Below, one piece after another: positions 53,781 through 64,000 of a stretch of 64,000 bases of DNA (positions are counted from its first letter, which is position 1; each line of letters begins with the position of its first letter). The DNA lies in contig WQWY01000013.1 in the NCBI GenBank assembly GCA_009785115.1, positions 1 through 64,000 on the forward strand, read 5' to 3'. Made by a program: the position numbers and the translations under genes. The notes beneath the pieces were generated by a model, which was not told where the DNA came from, did not search any database, and worked only from the letters and a program-made list of their open reading frames with translations. This stretch comes from Micrococcales bacterium (GTDB taxonomy: Bacteria > Actinomycetota > Actinomycetes > Actinomycetales > Cellulomonadaceae).

Positions 53781-54001
53781 AGCGGCACGTCGCGTGGCGT
53801 CGAGCGCTCCGGGATCGCGAGGTCGTCACCGCGCAGCAGCTCCGTGGCCTCTACCCACCGTGACCACCACAGACGACCACGTACCGCCTGGTCGATGATC
53901 TCGCGGGCTTCCGCCTCCATCGACCGTCCCGCCTGGGCGGCCTGGGCCTTCAACCCCTGGTAGATCTCGTCATCGACCTGTCGCACCGTCACCGTAGCCA
54001 T
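53777..54001 (-). CDS. vapB: FitA/VapB-type antitoxin
   Basis: 74 residues. Ribbon-helix-helix N-terminus (VTVRQVDDEIYQGLKAQAAQ; RSMEAEAREIIDQAV) typical of FitA-like antitoxins, and a C-terminal toxin-binding tail. GGAGGGGAGC precedes the ATG at a slightly long spacing. TGCT/AGCA short palindromes upstream (around 54022-54041) may be the operator. Forms a pair with vapC. Confidence 0.87.
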   Translation of the reverse strand: MATVTVRQVDDEIYQGLKAQAAQAGRSMEAEAREIIDQAVRGRLWWSRWVEATELLRGDDLAIPERSTPRDVPL

Positions 54002-54189
54002 CGTCCAGCGCTCCCCTCCATTGCTGTCACTATGCTAGCAGCGCGGTGATGGGCTGTCGCGCACCTGGGGCTCTGGTCGCCCAGATGGACTCCCGTCCGC
54101 CTGTGTTCCTCGGTCTGTGAGGTTGGTAACGTGATCCCGCTCGTGCGCACGCCGGTTGTTCGAGCACTCTGCAACGACAGATCGAGAGC

Positions 54190-55104
54190 ATGATGAAGAC
54201 GATACGAGCGCTGGTCGTGGGGTACGGGAACATCGGGCGTCACGCGGTCGAGGCGGTGCAGGCGGCACCGGACATGGAGCTGGCTGGGGTTGTTCGGCGC
54301 TCGACGGTGCTCACGGCCGACGAAGCCAGGGAGCTGGCCGGGGTCGAGGTGGCGACCGATGCTGGCGAGCTGGGCCATGTCGATGTGGCGTTGCTGTGCG
54401 GCCCGACCCGGAGCATCCCGGAGGTCGCGCCGGACTATCTGCGGCGTGGCATCCACACGGTCGACAGCTTCGACATCCACGGGGAAGCGCTGTGGCGGCT
54501 GCGGTCAGACCTGGACGCTGTCGGCAAGGAGCACGGTTCCGTCGCGGTCGTCTCCGCTGGTTGGGACCCTGGGAGCGACTCGGTGCTGCGGGCGCTGCTG
54601 CTGGCGATGGCCCCGCGCGGGCTGACCTACACCAACTTCGGCCCTGGGATGAGCATGGGGCACTCCGTCGTCGCCAAGTCGAAGCCGGGGGTCGTCGACG
54701 CGCTGTCGATGACGATCCCTGTCGGCACCGGTCTGCACCGGCGCATGGTCTACGTCGAGCTCGAGCCGGGTGCGGACCTCGCGGACGTGTCTGCGACGAT
54801 CAAGGAGGACGAGTACTTCTCCCGCGACGAGACCCACGTCTTCGCCGTACCGAGCATCGACGAGATCAAGGACGTCGGTCATGGCGTGTCGATGACGCGC
54901 AAGGGCGTCAGCGGCGTCACGCACAACCAGACGTTCGAGTTCAGCATGAGCATCAACAACCCGGCGCTCACCTCGCAGATCATGGTCTCCTGCGCCCGCG
55001 CCGCCGCGCTGCGCCTCAGCCCCGGTGCCTACACCATGCCCGAGATCGCACCGATGGACCTGCTGCCCGGCGACCGAGAGACCCTCATCAAGACCCTGGT
55101 GTGA
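54190..55104 (+). CDS. ddh: meso-Diaminopimelate D-dehydrogenase
   Basis: 304 residues. NADPH-dependent enzyme of the single-step DAP branch of lysine and peptidoglycan synthesis, as in Corynebacterium. Motifs: IRALVVGYGNIGRHAVEAVQ (Rossmann), LCGPTRSIPE, TVDSFDIHG, VSAGWDPGSDSVLRAL, THNQTFEFSMSINNPALTSQ. ATG 54190 or 54193 are both possible. A TAACGT box (54127-54132) could be the -10. Sparse phylogenetic distribution of ddh makes transfer possible, but codon use looks native. Confidence 0.92.
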   Translation: MMKTIRALVVGYGNIGRHAVEAVQAAPDMELAGVVRRSTVLTADEARELAGVEVATDAGELGHVDVALLCGPTRSIPEVAPDYLRRGIHTVDSFDIHGEALWRLRSDLDAVGKEHGSVAVVSAGWDPGSDSVLRALLLAMAPRGLTYTNFGPGMSMGHSVVAKSKPGVVDALSMTIPVGTGLHRRMVYVELEPGADLADVSATIKEDEYFSRDETHVFAVPSIDEIKDVGHGVSMTRKGVSGVTHNQTFEFSMSINNPALTSQIMVSCARAAALRLSPGAYTMPEIAPMDLLPGDRETLIKTLV

Positions 55105-55246
55105 CCTCCTGTGCGGAACGCGCTCATGTCGCTCAGGGCCCTTGCGGACCTCATGCCGACAAGCTCACGACCGCTGACGCCCGGAAGCACCGGGTGAGGA
55201 CGTCGCTGCTGGTCACGGGTCCTGGTGTCGCCGAGACGGGCTGCGT

Positions 55247-55252
55247 TAGCCT
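55247..55252 (+). promoter_or_regulatory. -10-like hexamer of the KAP gene (leaderless)
   Basis: TAGCCT lies 6 bases before the GTG at 55259. No Shine-Dalgarno is present. Confidence 0.45.
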
Positions 55253-55258
55253 GAACGG

Positions 55259-58200
55259 GTGAGCGTCGTGCTGGGCTACATCGAGCAGGCTGTGGTGCTC
55301 ACGGTGGCGGCAGCGGTGCTGTCCGTCACGGGCTACCTGGCGGGCATGGTCATCCGGTGGTTCGAGTGGTTGTGGTCGACGGGGGACGACGACGCGCGGG
55401 AGGCTTCTGGGCTCTACGGCCCTCGCACCGTGGACCGAGAGGTGAAGCGACCGGCTGGCAGGCTCCGAAGAGCGGTGCGCGGGTTTGTCGGCCGGGGGGC
55501 ACGGGGGCGCCGGTCGCGCCTGGTCGGGCGCGGGGTGTCGAGCCGAGGCTCGCGACCACCGGCGGGGCGTTGGTGGAGGCCGTGGGGTGACGGGCTGACG
55601 GTCGCGCTGGTCGTCTTGGGGTCGGCATGGGTGGCGTTGAACATCCTGGAGCCCTATGGCCCCTCGGAGACCGGGTGGTGGGCAGGGGAGGCCGTCGAGC
55701 CCGGCCTGTGGTTGGAATCCGCAGGGATCGGGTTGTGGTGGGTCGCGGCCTGGGCCGCTGTCGTCTTCTTCTTGGCCGCCCGTGCCGGATGGCGGGGGTT
55801 GATCGGCTGGGGTGTGCCGCTGGGAGCCTGGGTGGTGTTCGGGGCGGTGGCCGCTGCTGCCCCGATGCTGCGACACCTGGCTGTCACGGCGGGGGTGTGG
55901 CCGGCCGAGCAGGACCTGCACGGTGGGAGCCCTGGGTATGTGGTGCTCGGGACGGTGGTGGCGGTCCTGGTGTGGGGTGCCGTCGTGGGGAGTCGTCGGT
56001 GGCGAGAGGCTGTCTGGGCCGAACGTACAGAAGTCCGTCCCGTCGAGCAGGCGGACGGCCGACCTGACGACGCTGCCCGTGAGGCGTGCGACCTGGCCAG
56101 CAACAGGCCGACCCGCACCGCCAGGGAAGACCGGTTGGACCGCAGGGGGGCTGCGTCGGGGCTCGCCCGCTTGATCCACACCGAGGAGCCCCCGTTCGTG
56201 CTGGGGATCGACGGAGAGTGGGGGTCGGGCAAGTCGTCGCTGATGCACCTGCTCAGCGAGCGTCTGCACGAGTATCGCGACTGGCCGCACCCGGCGGCGA
56301 CGTCAAGGCCCGCCTGGAACGTCCGCGGTGTACAGAGGCGGCTCCGCAAGCAGTTCCCGACGGGCGAGGCGAGCCCGGAGACCTCGTGGGCGGCAGGCCG
56401 GGTGGTGGTGGTGAGGGTGAACCTCTGGGCGCATCAGCACGACGAGCTCCCGGCGGTCGCGTTGTTGCAGGCCGCCCGCGACACGTTGCCGCCAGGGGCT
56501 CGACACGAGGCGACCGACGACATCAAGGCGATCATGGCCACAGGCGGGGCCGACGCCGTGTCGCTGAAAGACCTGGCCCTGGGTGGTGCCAGCGGCGAGG
56601 TGAGCCTGGGCGCGCTGCGTCGGGCCGTGCTGGCCGGGCGTGCCGACAGGTTCGCGCTGCAAGAGCACCAGGCCAAGCTGTCCAGCAGGTTCGCCAGGGT
56701 GATCGACGAGGTACGGCGCGCTCACAATGCCGACCGGGTGGTGTTCATCCTCGACGATCTCGACCGCTGCCTGCCTGCTGTTGCCTTGGACCTGCTGGAG
56801 AAGGTTCACCTGATGTTCCAGGAGCCCGCGTGCGTCACGGTCATCGGTATCGACACGCGCATCTTGGAGCTCACTGTCGCGAAGCGCTACCTCGACCAGG
56901 GGGCGTACGAGGAGGGGAAGGGGCCTTCTGGCGACAGCTCGAAGGAGGCTGCCACGCTCGCCCGGGAGTACGTGGAGAAGGTGTTCGACTTCTCCTACCG
57001 CATCCCACCGGTCGATGACGCACGGCTGAAGTCATACATCACGGGCATGTTGCAGCCGCTGGCACAGCAGGAGAAGAAGGAACCGCGCGAGGACCCCACT
57101 GAGGGCACGGGCGGCAGGACTTCGGCGTGGGCGCGTCTTCGGGCACAGTTGTGGAAGCGGCCCGGCAAGACGCTAGATCAGTCACCGGTTCCTGCGGTCG
57201 ACAGCCGCAAGAACGCGCTCGACAAGGACATCATCGGGGTGATCGTCGACCTCTTCGCCGAGGGGGCATCAGCGTGCGGAGCGAGCCTGCGGCGAACCAA
57301 GCGTCTGGTCAACTCGTTCATCATGTACCACTCGTTCGCCTGCGACACCACGGTGCCGAGGACGATCGAAGCGTTCGCCGGGACCGCCACCCCTGTCCGG
57401 AGCGAGCCGTCCGTTGACAGGGGTGGCGCTGCAGAAGATCCAGAGCCCGACACTGCCGAACCGGAACCGCAGACGGCCGACAGCGCCAGGCAAGGTTCTG
57501 GTGAGCGGTCCGTCGACACTGCCCAGGTGCCAGCGCTCGGCTATTTTCCGTTCTTGATGGCGGCGGTGTCCGCCATCATGGTTCTGTACCCCAAGTCTTA
57601 TCGAGCGCTGAGCGGAGCCGAGAAGGCGATAGCGGCAGAACGATGGTTCGTACAGGTTGACGGCGCCCCTGTGGGTACGTTGACCGAGGAAGGTGCTGAC
57701 GGTCTGCGAGAAACCATCATGAAAGGGATGAAGACGCCGCACGTCGACCTGGCTCGCATGTGGGCCTCGCCTGAGGACCGCAAGGTCTTGGTCGACGCCG
57801 TGGTGCGCTACGTCCAGATGATGGAGTCCCCGCAAGGGGAGATGACCACCTTTGGGACGTACCAGGGCAAGCCGTTGACGTGGCGGGTGCTAACGACGGA
57901 CAGTGCTGGGCGTCGGCTGCTGCTGTGCGAGGAGATCGTCCGGAAGGGGCCGTATCACAGGGACTGGGGGACGAAGAGCGATCCGATCACGTGGCAGAAA
58001 TCCGATCTGCGACGTTGGCTCAACGGGCGGCCGTCAGGGGTTCGAGGCCAGAGTGGTTGGGAAGAGTGGACGGTTCCTGACGATGCGTACACGTGGGCCG
58101 GGGGTCGTCGGAAGATGAAGGAGGGAGAGTCTCAGGAGTACTGGCCTTCTCAGCCCTTCCTCGAATATTTCAGCAGAGATGAAATCGCGAGAATCCATCA

Positions 58201-58621
58201 AGTGGTTGTGTCGACCGAGGGCGAGCATTGGTCGGCGGCGCGACTCCGGAAGTTCTATGCGGACATGGAGGGGGGTTACAAAGGAGACGTTGGGCGCTGG
58301 AAACCCGATGAGTGGGTGCGAAATTGGAAAGATTATTGGGAGGTAGAGAGCGACGACGACACGAAAATTATGCTCGGGGGCGGCGACGTGAGCTGTCGAG
58401 TGTTCCTGCTGAGTTTGGCCGAGGCGAAAGAATTCTTTGAGTCCGACAGTGATCGGATCGCACAATATGAGACCGCGCCGGGGTGGTGGTGGTTGCGGTC
58501 GCCGGGCAACCGTGACATCCGCACCGCTGTGGTCGCCCCGGGCGGGTGGCTGGACCGCAATGGCATCCATGTGGGCACCACTGCGGTCGGGGTCCGCCCC
58601 GCTTTGTGGCTGAATCCTTAA
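55259..58621 (+). CDS. KAP-family P-loop NTPase fused to a DUF6273 domain
   Basis: 1120 residues. Five N-terminal hydrophobic segments (~5-33, 111-131, 155-175, 178-203, 222-242) with an Arg-rich loop precede a KAP NTPase: Walker A region LGIDGEWGSGKSSLMHLL (~322-329), RVNLWAHQHDELPAVALL and Walker B VVFILDDLDRCLPAVALDLL (~495-503), then RRTKRLVNSFIMYHSFA. After an acidic linker the last ~260 residues match DUF6273: FGTYQGKPLTWRVLTTD, TWQKSDLRRWLNG, FLLSLAEAKEFF, GWWWLRSPGNRDIRTAVV and RPALWLNP. KAP NTPases are linked to phage exclusion and membrane-complex assembly. The DUF6273 third is AT-richer. Function of the fusion unknown; a defence or sensing role is inference. Confidence 0.87.
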   Translation: MSVVLGYIEQAVVLTVAAAVLSVTGYLAGMVIRWFEWLWSTGDDDAREASGLYGPRTVDREVKRPAGRLRRAVRGFVGRGARGRRSRLVGRGVSSRGSRPPAGRWWRPWGDGLTVALVVLGSAWVALNILEPYGPSETGWWAGEAVEPGLWLESAGIGLWWVAAWAAVVFFLAARAGWRGLIGWGVPLGAWVVFGAVAAAAPMLRHLAVTAGVWPAEQDLHGGSPGYVVLGTVVAVLVWGAVVGSRRWREAVWAERTEVRPVEQADGRPDDAAREACDLASNRPTRTAREDRLDRRGAASGLARLIHTEEPPFVLGIDGEWGSGKSSLMHLLSERLHEYRDWPHPAATSRPAWNVRGVQRRLRKQFPTGEASPETSWAAGRVVVVRVNLWAHQHDELPAVALLQAARDTLPPGARHEATDDIKAIMATGGADAVSLKDLALGGASGEVSLGALRRAVLAGRADRFALQEHQAKLSSRFARVIDEVRRAHNADRVVFILDDLDRCLPAVALDLLEKVHLMFQEPACVTVIGIDTRILELTVAKRYLDQGAYEEGKGPSGDSSKEAATLAREYVEKVFDFSYRIPPVDDARLKSYITGMLQPLAQQEKKEPREDPTEGTGGRTSAWARLRAQLWKRPGKTLDQSPVPAVDSRKNALDKDIIGVIVDLFAEGASACGASLRRTKRLVNSFIMYHSFACDTTVPRTIEAFAGTATPVRSEPSVDRGGAAEDPEPDTAEPEPQTADSARQGSGERSVDTAQVPALGYFPFLMAAVSAIMVLYPKSYRALSGAEKAIAAERWFVQVDGAPVGTLTEEGADGLRETIMKGMKTPHVDLARMWASPEDRKVLVDAVVRYVQMMESPQGEMTTFGTYQGKPLTWRVLTTDSAGRRLLLCEEIVRKGPYHRDWGTKSDPITWQKSDLRRWLNGRPSGVRGQSGWEEWTVPDDAYTWAGGRRKMKEGESQEYWPSQPFLEYFSRDEIARIHQVVVSTEGEHWSAARLRKFYADMEGGYKGDVGRWKPDEWVRNWKDYWEVESDDDTKIMLGGGDVSCRVFLLSLAEAKEFFESDSDRIAQYETAPGWWWLRSPGNRDIRTAVVAPGGWLDRNGIHVGTTAVGVRPALWLNP

Positions 58622-58642
58622 TCTGGTATCCGTAAATCTGTT

Positions 58643-58710
58643 GCGGCGCGTAGCGCCGCTTGATTCAGCGCCCGAAGGGCGCTGCCGCGGTCGCGCTTCG
58701 CGCGACCGCG
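58643..58710 (+). terminator. Three tandem perfect hairpins after the KAP gene
   Basis: gcggcgc/gcgccgc (58643-58659, loop gta), agcgccc/gggcgct (58667-58683, loop gaa) and cgcggtcgcgc/gcgcgaccgcg (58686-58710, loop ttc) follow in succession 21 bases after the stop. Each stem is perfect with a 3-base loop. Probably a strong terminator; an RNA role is possible. Confidence 0.8.
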
Positions 58711-58919
58711 ACGACAAAGAGGGGGATGGCCATCGGTTCGTCCTCCTGTCCCATGGCGACACCTACGCTCTTCGCCGCGCCATCCTCGCCCGCGCCGTCT
58801 TCGTCCATGGGTTCATCCGCTGACACGTCGTGTTCTCGGGCATGGTGCGGCCTGCGGGTGGTGCTGAACCCGGCTGACTCTCGCGGCAGCGAAGAACGGC
58901 GCATGCGTGACGACGCACG
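58711..58919 (+). other. Intergenic region without a supported gene
   Basis: About 210 bases between the hairpins and the convergent Nudix gene. Short frames on both strands exist, but none shows a ribosome site, a family pattern or sensible composition. Nothing else seen. Confidence 0.4.
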
Positions 58920-59573
58920 TCAGGTGCGACGGCCGACCGTCGGGTCGATCACTCGGGCTCTGGGGTTCCAGGGGAGGGTCCAGCCCAGGGCGTCGAACAG
59001 GCCGGAGAGCACCATCGCGGTGAAGCCCCAGACGAGCGCGCCGTCGTCGAGGACGAAGGCGGGGGTTCGTAGGGTTCCACGGCGTGCTGTGACCCTGTGA
59101 GCGGGGTTCAGCAGGTCGGCGACGGGGACGCGGAAGACCGCGGTGGTCTCGGGGTCGACGGAGGCCACGGGGGAGGGGCGGGTCCACCAGGCGAGCACCG
59201 GGGTCACCAGGTTGTCGCTGACCGTCAGGGGTAGCGCTGGCAGGGAGCCGACCACCTCGACGCCGCCGGGGTCTAGGCCGGTCTCTTCGACGGCCTCGCG
59301 CAGGGCGGCCTGCTCGGGGGTCTCGCCCGGGTCCAGGCCGCCGCCGGGGAAGGCGACCTGGCCGGGGTGGTGGTCGAGGTCGTCGGCGCGGCGTTGCAGC
59401 AGCACGTCCAGATCGGCGGCGGCACGAGCCGGGCGTCGGGCGGTGTCGAGCTCTCCGAACAGCACCAGCACCGCCGAGCGGCGTGAGGGGGTGCCGGTCA
59501 GGGAGCGCCACGGGGCGGGCAGGGCCACGGGGTTCGAGATCAGCCCGCGCAGCGCGTCGTGTGGCTCGGCCAT
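58920..59573 (-). CDS. Nudix hydrolase, CoA pyrophosphatase type
   Basis: 217 residues. Nudix box GGGLDPGETPEQAALREAVE plus ETGL, preceded by LLQRRADDLDHHPGQVAFPG, which is the UPF0035/CoA-pyrophosphatase (NudL) signature. Probably hydrolyses CoA and derivatives to 3',5'-ADP and phosphopantetheine. Starts at ATG 59573; first of the minus-strand genes downstream of rraA, 49 bases away. Not obviously coupled to it. Confidence 0.9.
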   Translation of the reverse strand: MAEPHDALRGLISNPVALPAPWRSLTGTPSRRSAVLVLFGELDTARRPARAAADLDVLLQRRADDLDHHPGQVAFPGGGLDPGETPEQAALREAVEETGLDPGGVEVVGSLPALPLTVSDNLVTPVLAWWTRPSPVASVDPETTAVFRVPVADLLNPAHRVTARRGTLRTPAFVLDDGALVWGFTAMVLSGLFDALGWTLPWNPRARVIDPTVGRRT

Positions 59574-59622
59574 CGTCAGGCTCGGACCTGCGCGGGCTGG
59601 GCGTCAGCCAGACGCGGGCGGG

Positions 59623-61766
<2,144 letters not shown>

Positions 61767-61824
61767 TCACCCGTACAGTAGTGGCCTTGGCCGCGCCGGC
61801 TGCTCGCTCAGGAGGGGGTCACCC

Positions 61825-63702
61825 GTGGGACTGCTGGAGCAGATCAGGTCTCCGCAGGACGTGCGCGAGCTGTCGCGCACCCAGGTGACCGAGCTCGCCG
61901 AGGAGATCAGAGAGTTTCTCGTCGACCAGGTGTCGCGCAGCGGCGGGCACCTCGGGCCGAACCTCGGGGTGGTCGAGCTGACCATCGCGCTGCACCGGGT
62001 GTTCGACTCCCCGCACGACACGTTGCTCTTCGACACCGGGCACCAGGCCTACGTGCACAAGCTGCTCACCGGCCGCACGGATTTTTCCTCGCTGCGCAAG
62101 CGCGGCGGGCTGTCCGGCTACCCCAGCCGTGCGGAGTCCGAGCACGACGTGGTGGAGAGCTGCCACGCCTCCGCCGCGCTGTCGTGGGCCGACGGGATCG
62201 CCCGCGCCCGGGCGCTGTCCGGTGACGATCGGGCTGTGGTGGTCGTCGTCGGTGACGGGGCGCTGACCGGCGGGATGGCCTGGGAGGCGCTGAACAACAT
62301 CGCCGACGGCCAGGACCGCCCTGTCGTCATCGTCGTCAACGACAACGGCCGCTCTTATGCGCCGACCATCGGCGGCCTGGCCCGGCACCTGGACGTGATG
62401 CGGACCACGCGCAGCTACGAGTCGGTGCTGGAGTGGGGCAAGTCGACGCTGCGCCGCTCGGGCTTCGCGGGTCGGTTCGCCTACGAGGCGCTGCACGGGC
62501 TGAAGAAGGGCATCAAGGACGTCGTCGCCCCGCAGCAGGGCATGTTCGAGGATCTCGGGCTGAAGTACATCGGGCCGGTGGACGGCCACGACGAGGCGTC
62601 GGTGGAACGCGCCCTGGGGATCGCCAAGGAATATGGCGGCCCGGTGATCGTGCACACCATCACCGAGAAGGGTCGCGGCTACACCCCCGCCGAGCAGGAC
62701 GTGGCCGACCGTTTCCACGCGGTGGCACCGATCCACCCCGAGACCGGCCTGCCGCTGGCCCCGTCCCGGTTCGGCTGGACCAGCGTGTTCTCGGACGAGA
62801 TCGTCGCGATCGGCCGCCGCCGCCCCGACGTGGTCACGGTGACCGCGGCGATGCTCGCCCCCACGGGCCTGGCCCGGTTCGCCGAGGAGTTCCCCGACCG
62901 GGTGGTCGACGTCGGCATCGCCGAGCAGCACGCTGTGACGTCGGCCGCCGGCATGGCGTTCGCCGGGCTGCACCCGGTGGTCTGCATCTATGCGACGTTC
63001 TTGAACCGGGCCTTCGACCAGGTGCTCATGGATGTCGCCCTGCACCGGGCCGGCGTGACCTTCGTGCTGGACCGGGCGGGCCTGACCGGCGAGGACGGTG
63101 CCAGCCACAACGGCATGTGGGACCTGGCGCTGCTGTCGCTGGTGCCGGGCCTGCGGCTCGCGGCCCCGCGCGACGAGACGACGCTGCGCGAGTCGCTGCG
63201 CCAGGCGGTCGACGTGGACGACGCCCCGACGGTGCTGCGCATCCCCAAGGGGTCGGTCGGTGACGACCTGCCCGCGGTGGACGAGATCGACGGGGTCGAC
63301 GTCCTGGCCCGCCACGACGGTGCTACCGCGCGGGTGCTGCTGGTCGGTGTCGGCGCGATGGTCACGACCGGCCTGAAGGTCGCCGAGCTGCTCGCCGCGC
63401 ACGGCCTGGCCTGCACCGTCGTCGACCCGCGCTGGGTGCTGCCGGTCCCGGAGGCGCTGGTCAAGCTCACCGGGGAGCACGACCATGTGGTCACCATCGA
63501 GGACGGCCTGGTCGAGGGGGGCGTCGGCTCGTTGCTCTCCGACGTCGCACGTCGCGCCGGGGTCCACACCCCGATGCAGAGCTTCGGCGTCCCACGGGCT
63601 TTCTTGGCCCACGCCAGCCGCGAACAGCTGATCGCCGAGCTGCAGCTGGGCCCCAACGACATCGCCGCCCAGGTGCTGGCCGGGATCACCCCGCCGGCCT
63701 GA
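61825..63702 (+). CDS. dxs: 1-deoxy-D-xylulose-5-phosphate synthase
   Basis: 625 residues from GTG 61825 with AGGAGGGGG upstream (longer frame from 61675 rejected). First enzyme of the MEP isoprenoid pathway: ThDP-dependent condensation of pyruvate and glyceraldehyde 3-phosphate. Motifs: [39 protein letters not shown] (ThDP/Mg site), [14 protein letters not shown], and the pyrimidine-domain [20 protein letters not shown] and [20 protein letters not shown]-terminal transketolase domain ends near residue 600. No unusual feature. Confidence 0.98.
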   Translation: MGLLEQIRSPQDVRELSRTQVTELAEEIREFLVDQVSRSGGHLGPNLGVVELTIALHRVFDSPHDTLLFDTGHQAYVHKLLTGRTDFSSLRKRGGLSGYPSRAESEHDVVESCHASAALSWADGIARARALSGDDRAVVVVVGDGALTGGMAWEALNNIADGQDRPVVIVVNDNGRSYAPTIGGLARHLDVMRTTRSYESVLEWGKSTLRRSGFAGRFAYEALHGLKKGIKDVVAPQQGMFEDLGLKYIGPVDGHDEASVERALGIAKEYGGPVIVHTITEKGRGYTPAEQDVADRFHAVAPIHPETGLPLAPSRFGWTSVFSDEIVAIGRRRPDVVTVTAAMLAPTGLARFAEEFPDRVVDVGIAEQHAVTSAAGMAFAGLHPVVCIYATFLNRAFDQVLMDVALHRAGVTFVLDRAGLTGEDGASHNGMWDLALLSLVPGLRLAAPRDETTLRESLRQAVDVDDAPTVLRIPKGSVGDDLPAVDEIDGVDVLARHDGATARVLLVGVGAMVTTGLKVAELLAAHGLACTVVDPRWVLPVPEALVKLTGEHDHVVTIEDGLVEGGVGSLLSDVARRAGVHTPMQSFGVPRAFLAHASREQLIAELQLGPNDIAAQVLAGITPPA

Positions 63703-63856
63703 CGACGCGCCTGGCTGTGCGTCGCGATCTGACCGTGAGCCCTGCTCTGAGGGTGTGCTCTGACCTGGCAGCACGTCGTGAAGACCCTCGCCCCGTGAGG
63801 TCCGTCCGGTGCCGCCGTTCGGGGGACGAGCTCTGGAAGATGGGATGAATCTGGGT

Positions 63857-63862
63857 TAGAAT
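63857..63862 (+). promoter_or_regulatory. -10 hexamer (TAGAAT) of a leaderless gene at the window end
   Basis: TAGAAT, five of six to consensus, sits exactly 6 bases before the ATG at 63869. No clear -35 and no Shine-Dalgarno. Confidence 0.55.
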
Positions 63863-63868
63863 CGTCCT

Positions 63869-64000
63869 ATGTCTGAGGGTGTCGTCCGCACTGACGGCAT
63901 CGTCGCGCCCGCGATACCGCGCCCGCGGACCGGTGGTCTGGGCGTCGCAGGGTTGCGACCCAGCGAGGCCGACCGGAGCGAGCGGTTCGCCGCGGTGCGG
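63869..64000 (+). CDS. N-terminal fragment of an unidentified protein (cut by window edge)
   Basis: 44 codons are visible from ATG, reading SEGVVRTDGIVAPAIPRPRT and then GGLGVAGLRPSEADRSERFA before the edge. Preceded by a TAGAAT box 6 bases upstream, so it is probably a leaderless start. The Pro/Gly-rich N-terminus does not match a family I recognise. Real gene is likely; product cannot be stated. Confidence 0.55.
   Translation, partial: MSEGVVRTDGIVAPAIPRPRTGGLGVAGLRPSEADRSERFAAVR

Noticed and set aside
58643-58710. Hairpin series as a tRNA or CRISPR repeat
   Set aside because: Stems differ in sequence, there is no cloverleaf or spacer, and the position after a stop codon fits termination.
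58665-58904. 79-residue minus-strand frame after the KAP gene
   Set aside because: Overlaps the hairpin series, has no ribosome site and shows no protein-like pattern.

Overview
The window is high-GC DNA with dense, short-spaced genes, many GTG starts and 1-4 base start/stop overlaps, as in an actinobacterium. Gene content (steA/steB, sufR-B-D-Rieske-C-S-U-T, mabA/inhA-like fabG-fabI, glgC/glgA, guaB1, class I RNA methyltransferase) and gene order point to Actinomycetota. A member of the Micrococcales (Cellulomonas/Sanguibacter/Promicromonospora-like) is my best inference; nothing here fixes the genus.

Region by region. 1-157: end of an rRNA operon (5S) with a strong hairpin terminator. 394-14309: a conserved housekeeping block in the same order as Mycobacterium tuberculosis Rv1691-Rv1700 (TPR protein, HAD phosphatase, small protein, tlyA, nadK, recN, steA, steB/mctB, pyrG, ADP-ribose-type Nudix), with two genes placed between steB and pyrG: a MraY-superfamily-like membrane protein and murJ. 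14310-16315: a small accessory patch with a possibly frameshifted small ORF, an AT-richer membrane-anchored protein of unknown function, and the remains of a VapC toxin. 16415-23099: the complete SUF iron-sulfur assembly operon. 23170-34877: an accessory envelope locus with two secreted BACON-domain proteins, a two-component system translationally coupled to the second, two large secreted repeat proteins, and a duplicated FHA-domain protein. 34937-41761: corA, a MITE-like element, an ABC-F protein, fabG-fabI, a SixA-type phosphatase and a DUF1015 protein. 41848-48045: divergent glgC/glgA, a KimA-like potassium/amino-acid permease and an RNA methyltransferase. 48167-50905: aconitase. 51035-54001: a toxin-antitoxin-rich patch (three pairs). 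54190-58710: meso-diaminopimelate dehydrogenase and a large KAP NTPase-DUF6273 fusion ended by three tandem hairpins. 58920-63702: CoA-type Nudix, rraA-guaB1, dxs, and the start of an unidentified gene at the right edge.

How the genes work together: steA, steB, the MraY-like protein and murJ are a plausible peptidoglycan/division group. SUF makes Fe-S clusters for client enzymes such as aconitase. The BACON/two-component/repeat-protein/FHA locus is the best candidate for an undescribed system: secreted carbohydrate- or protein-binding modules coupled to a sensor kinase that has almost no extracytoplasmic domain of its own, beside very unusual low-complexity surface proteins.

A recurring regulatory feature is a TANNNT -10-like hexamer placed 6-8 bases before the start codon, so that the start codon lies at the expected transcription start. 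I see this at about ten genes, and it suggests widespread leaderless mRNAs. All functional statements come from reading sequence and recalled family knowledge; no searches were run.
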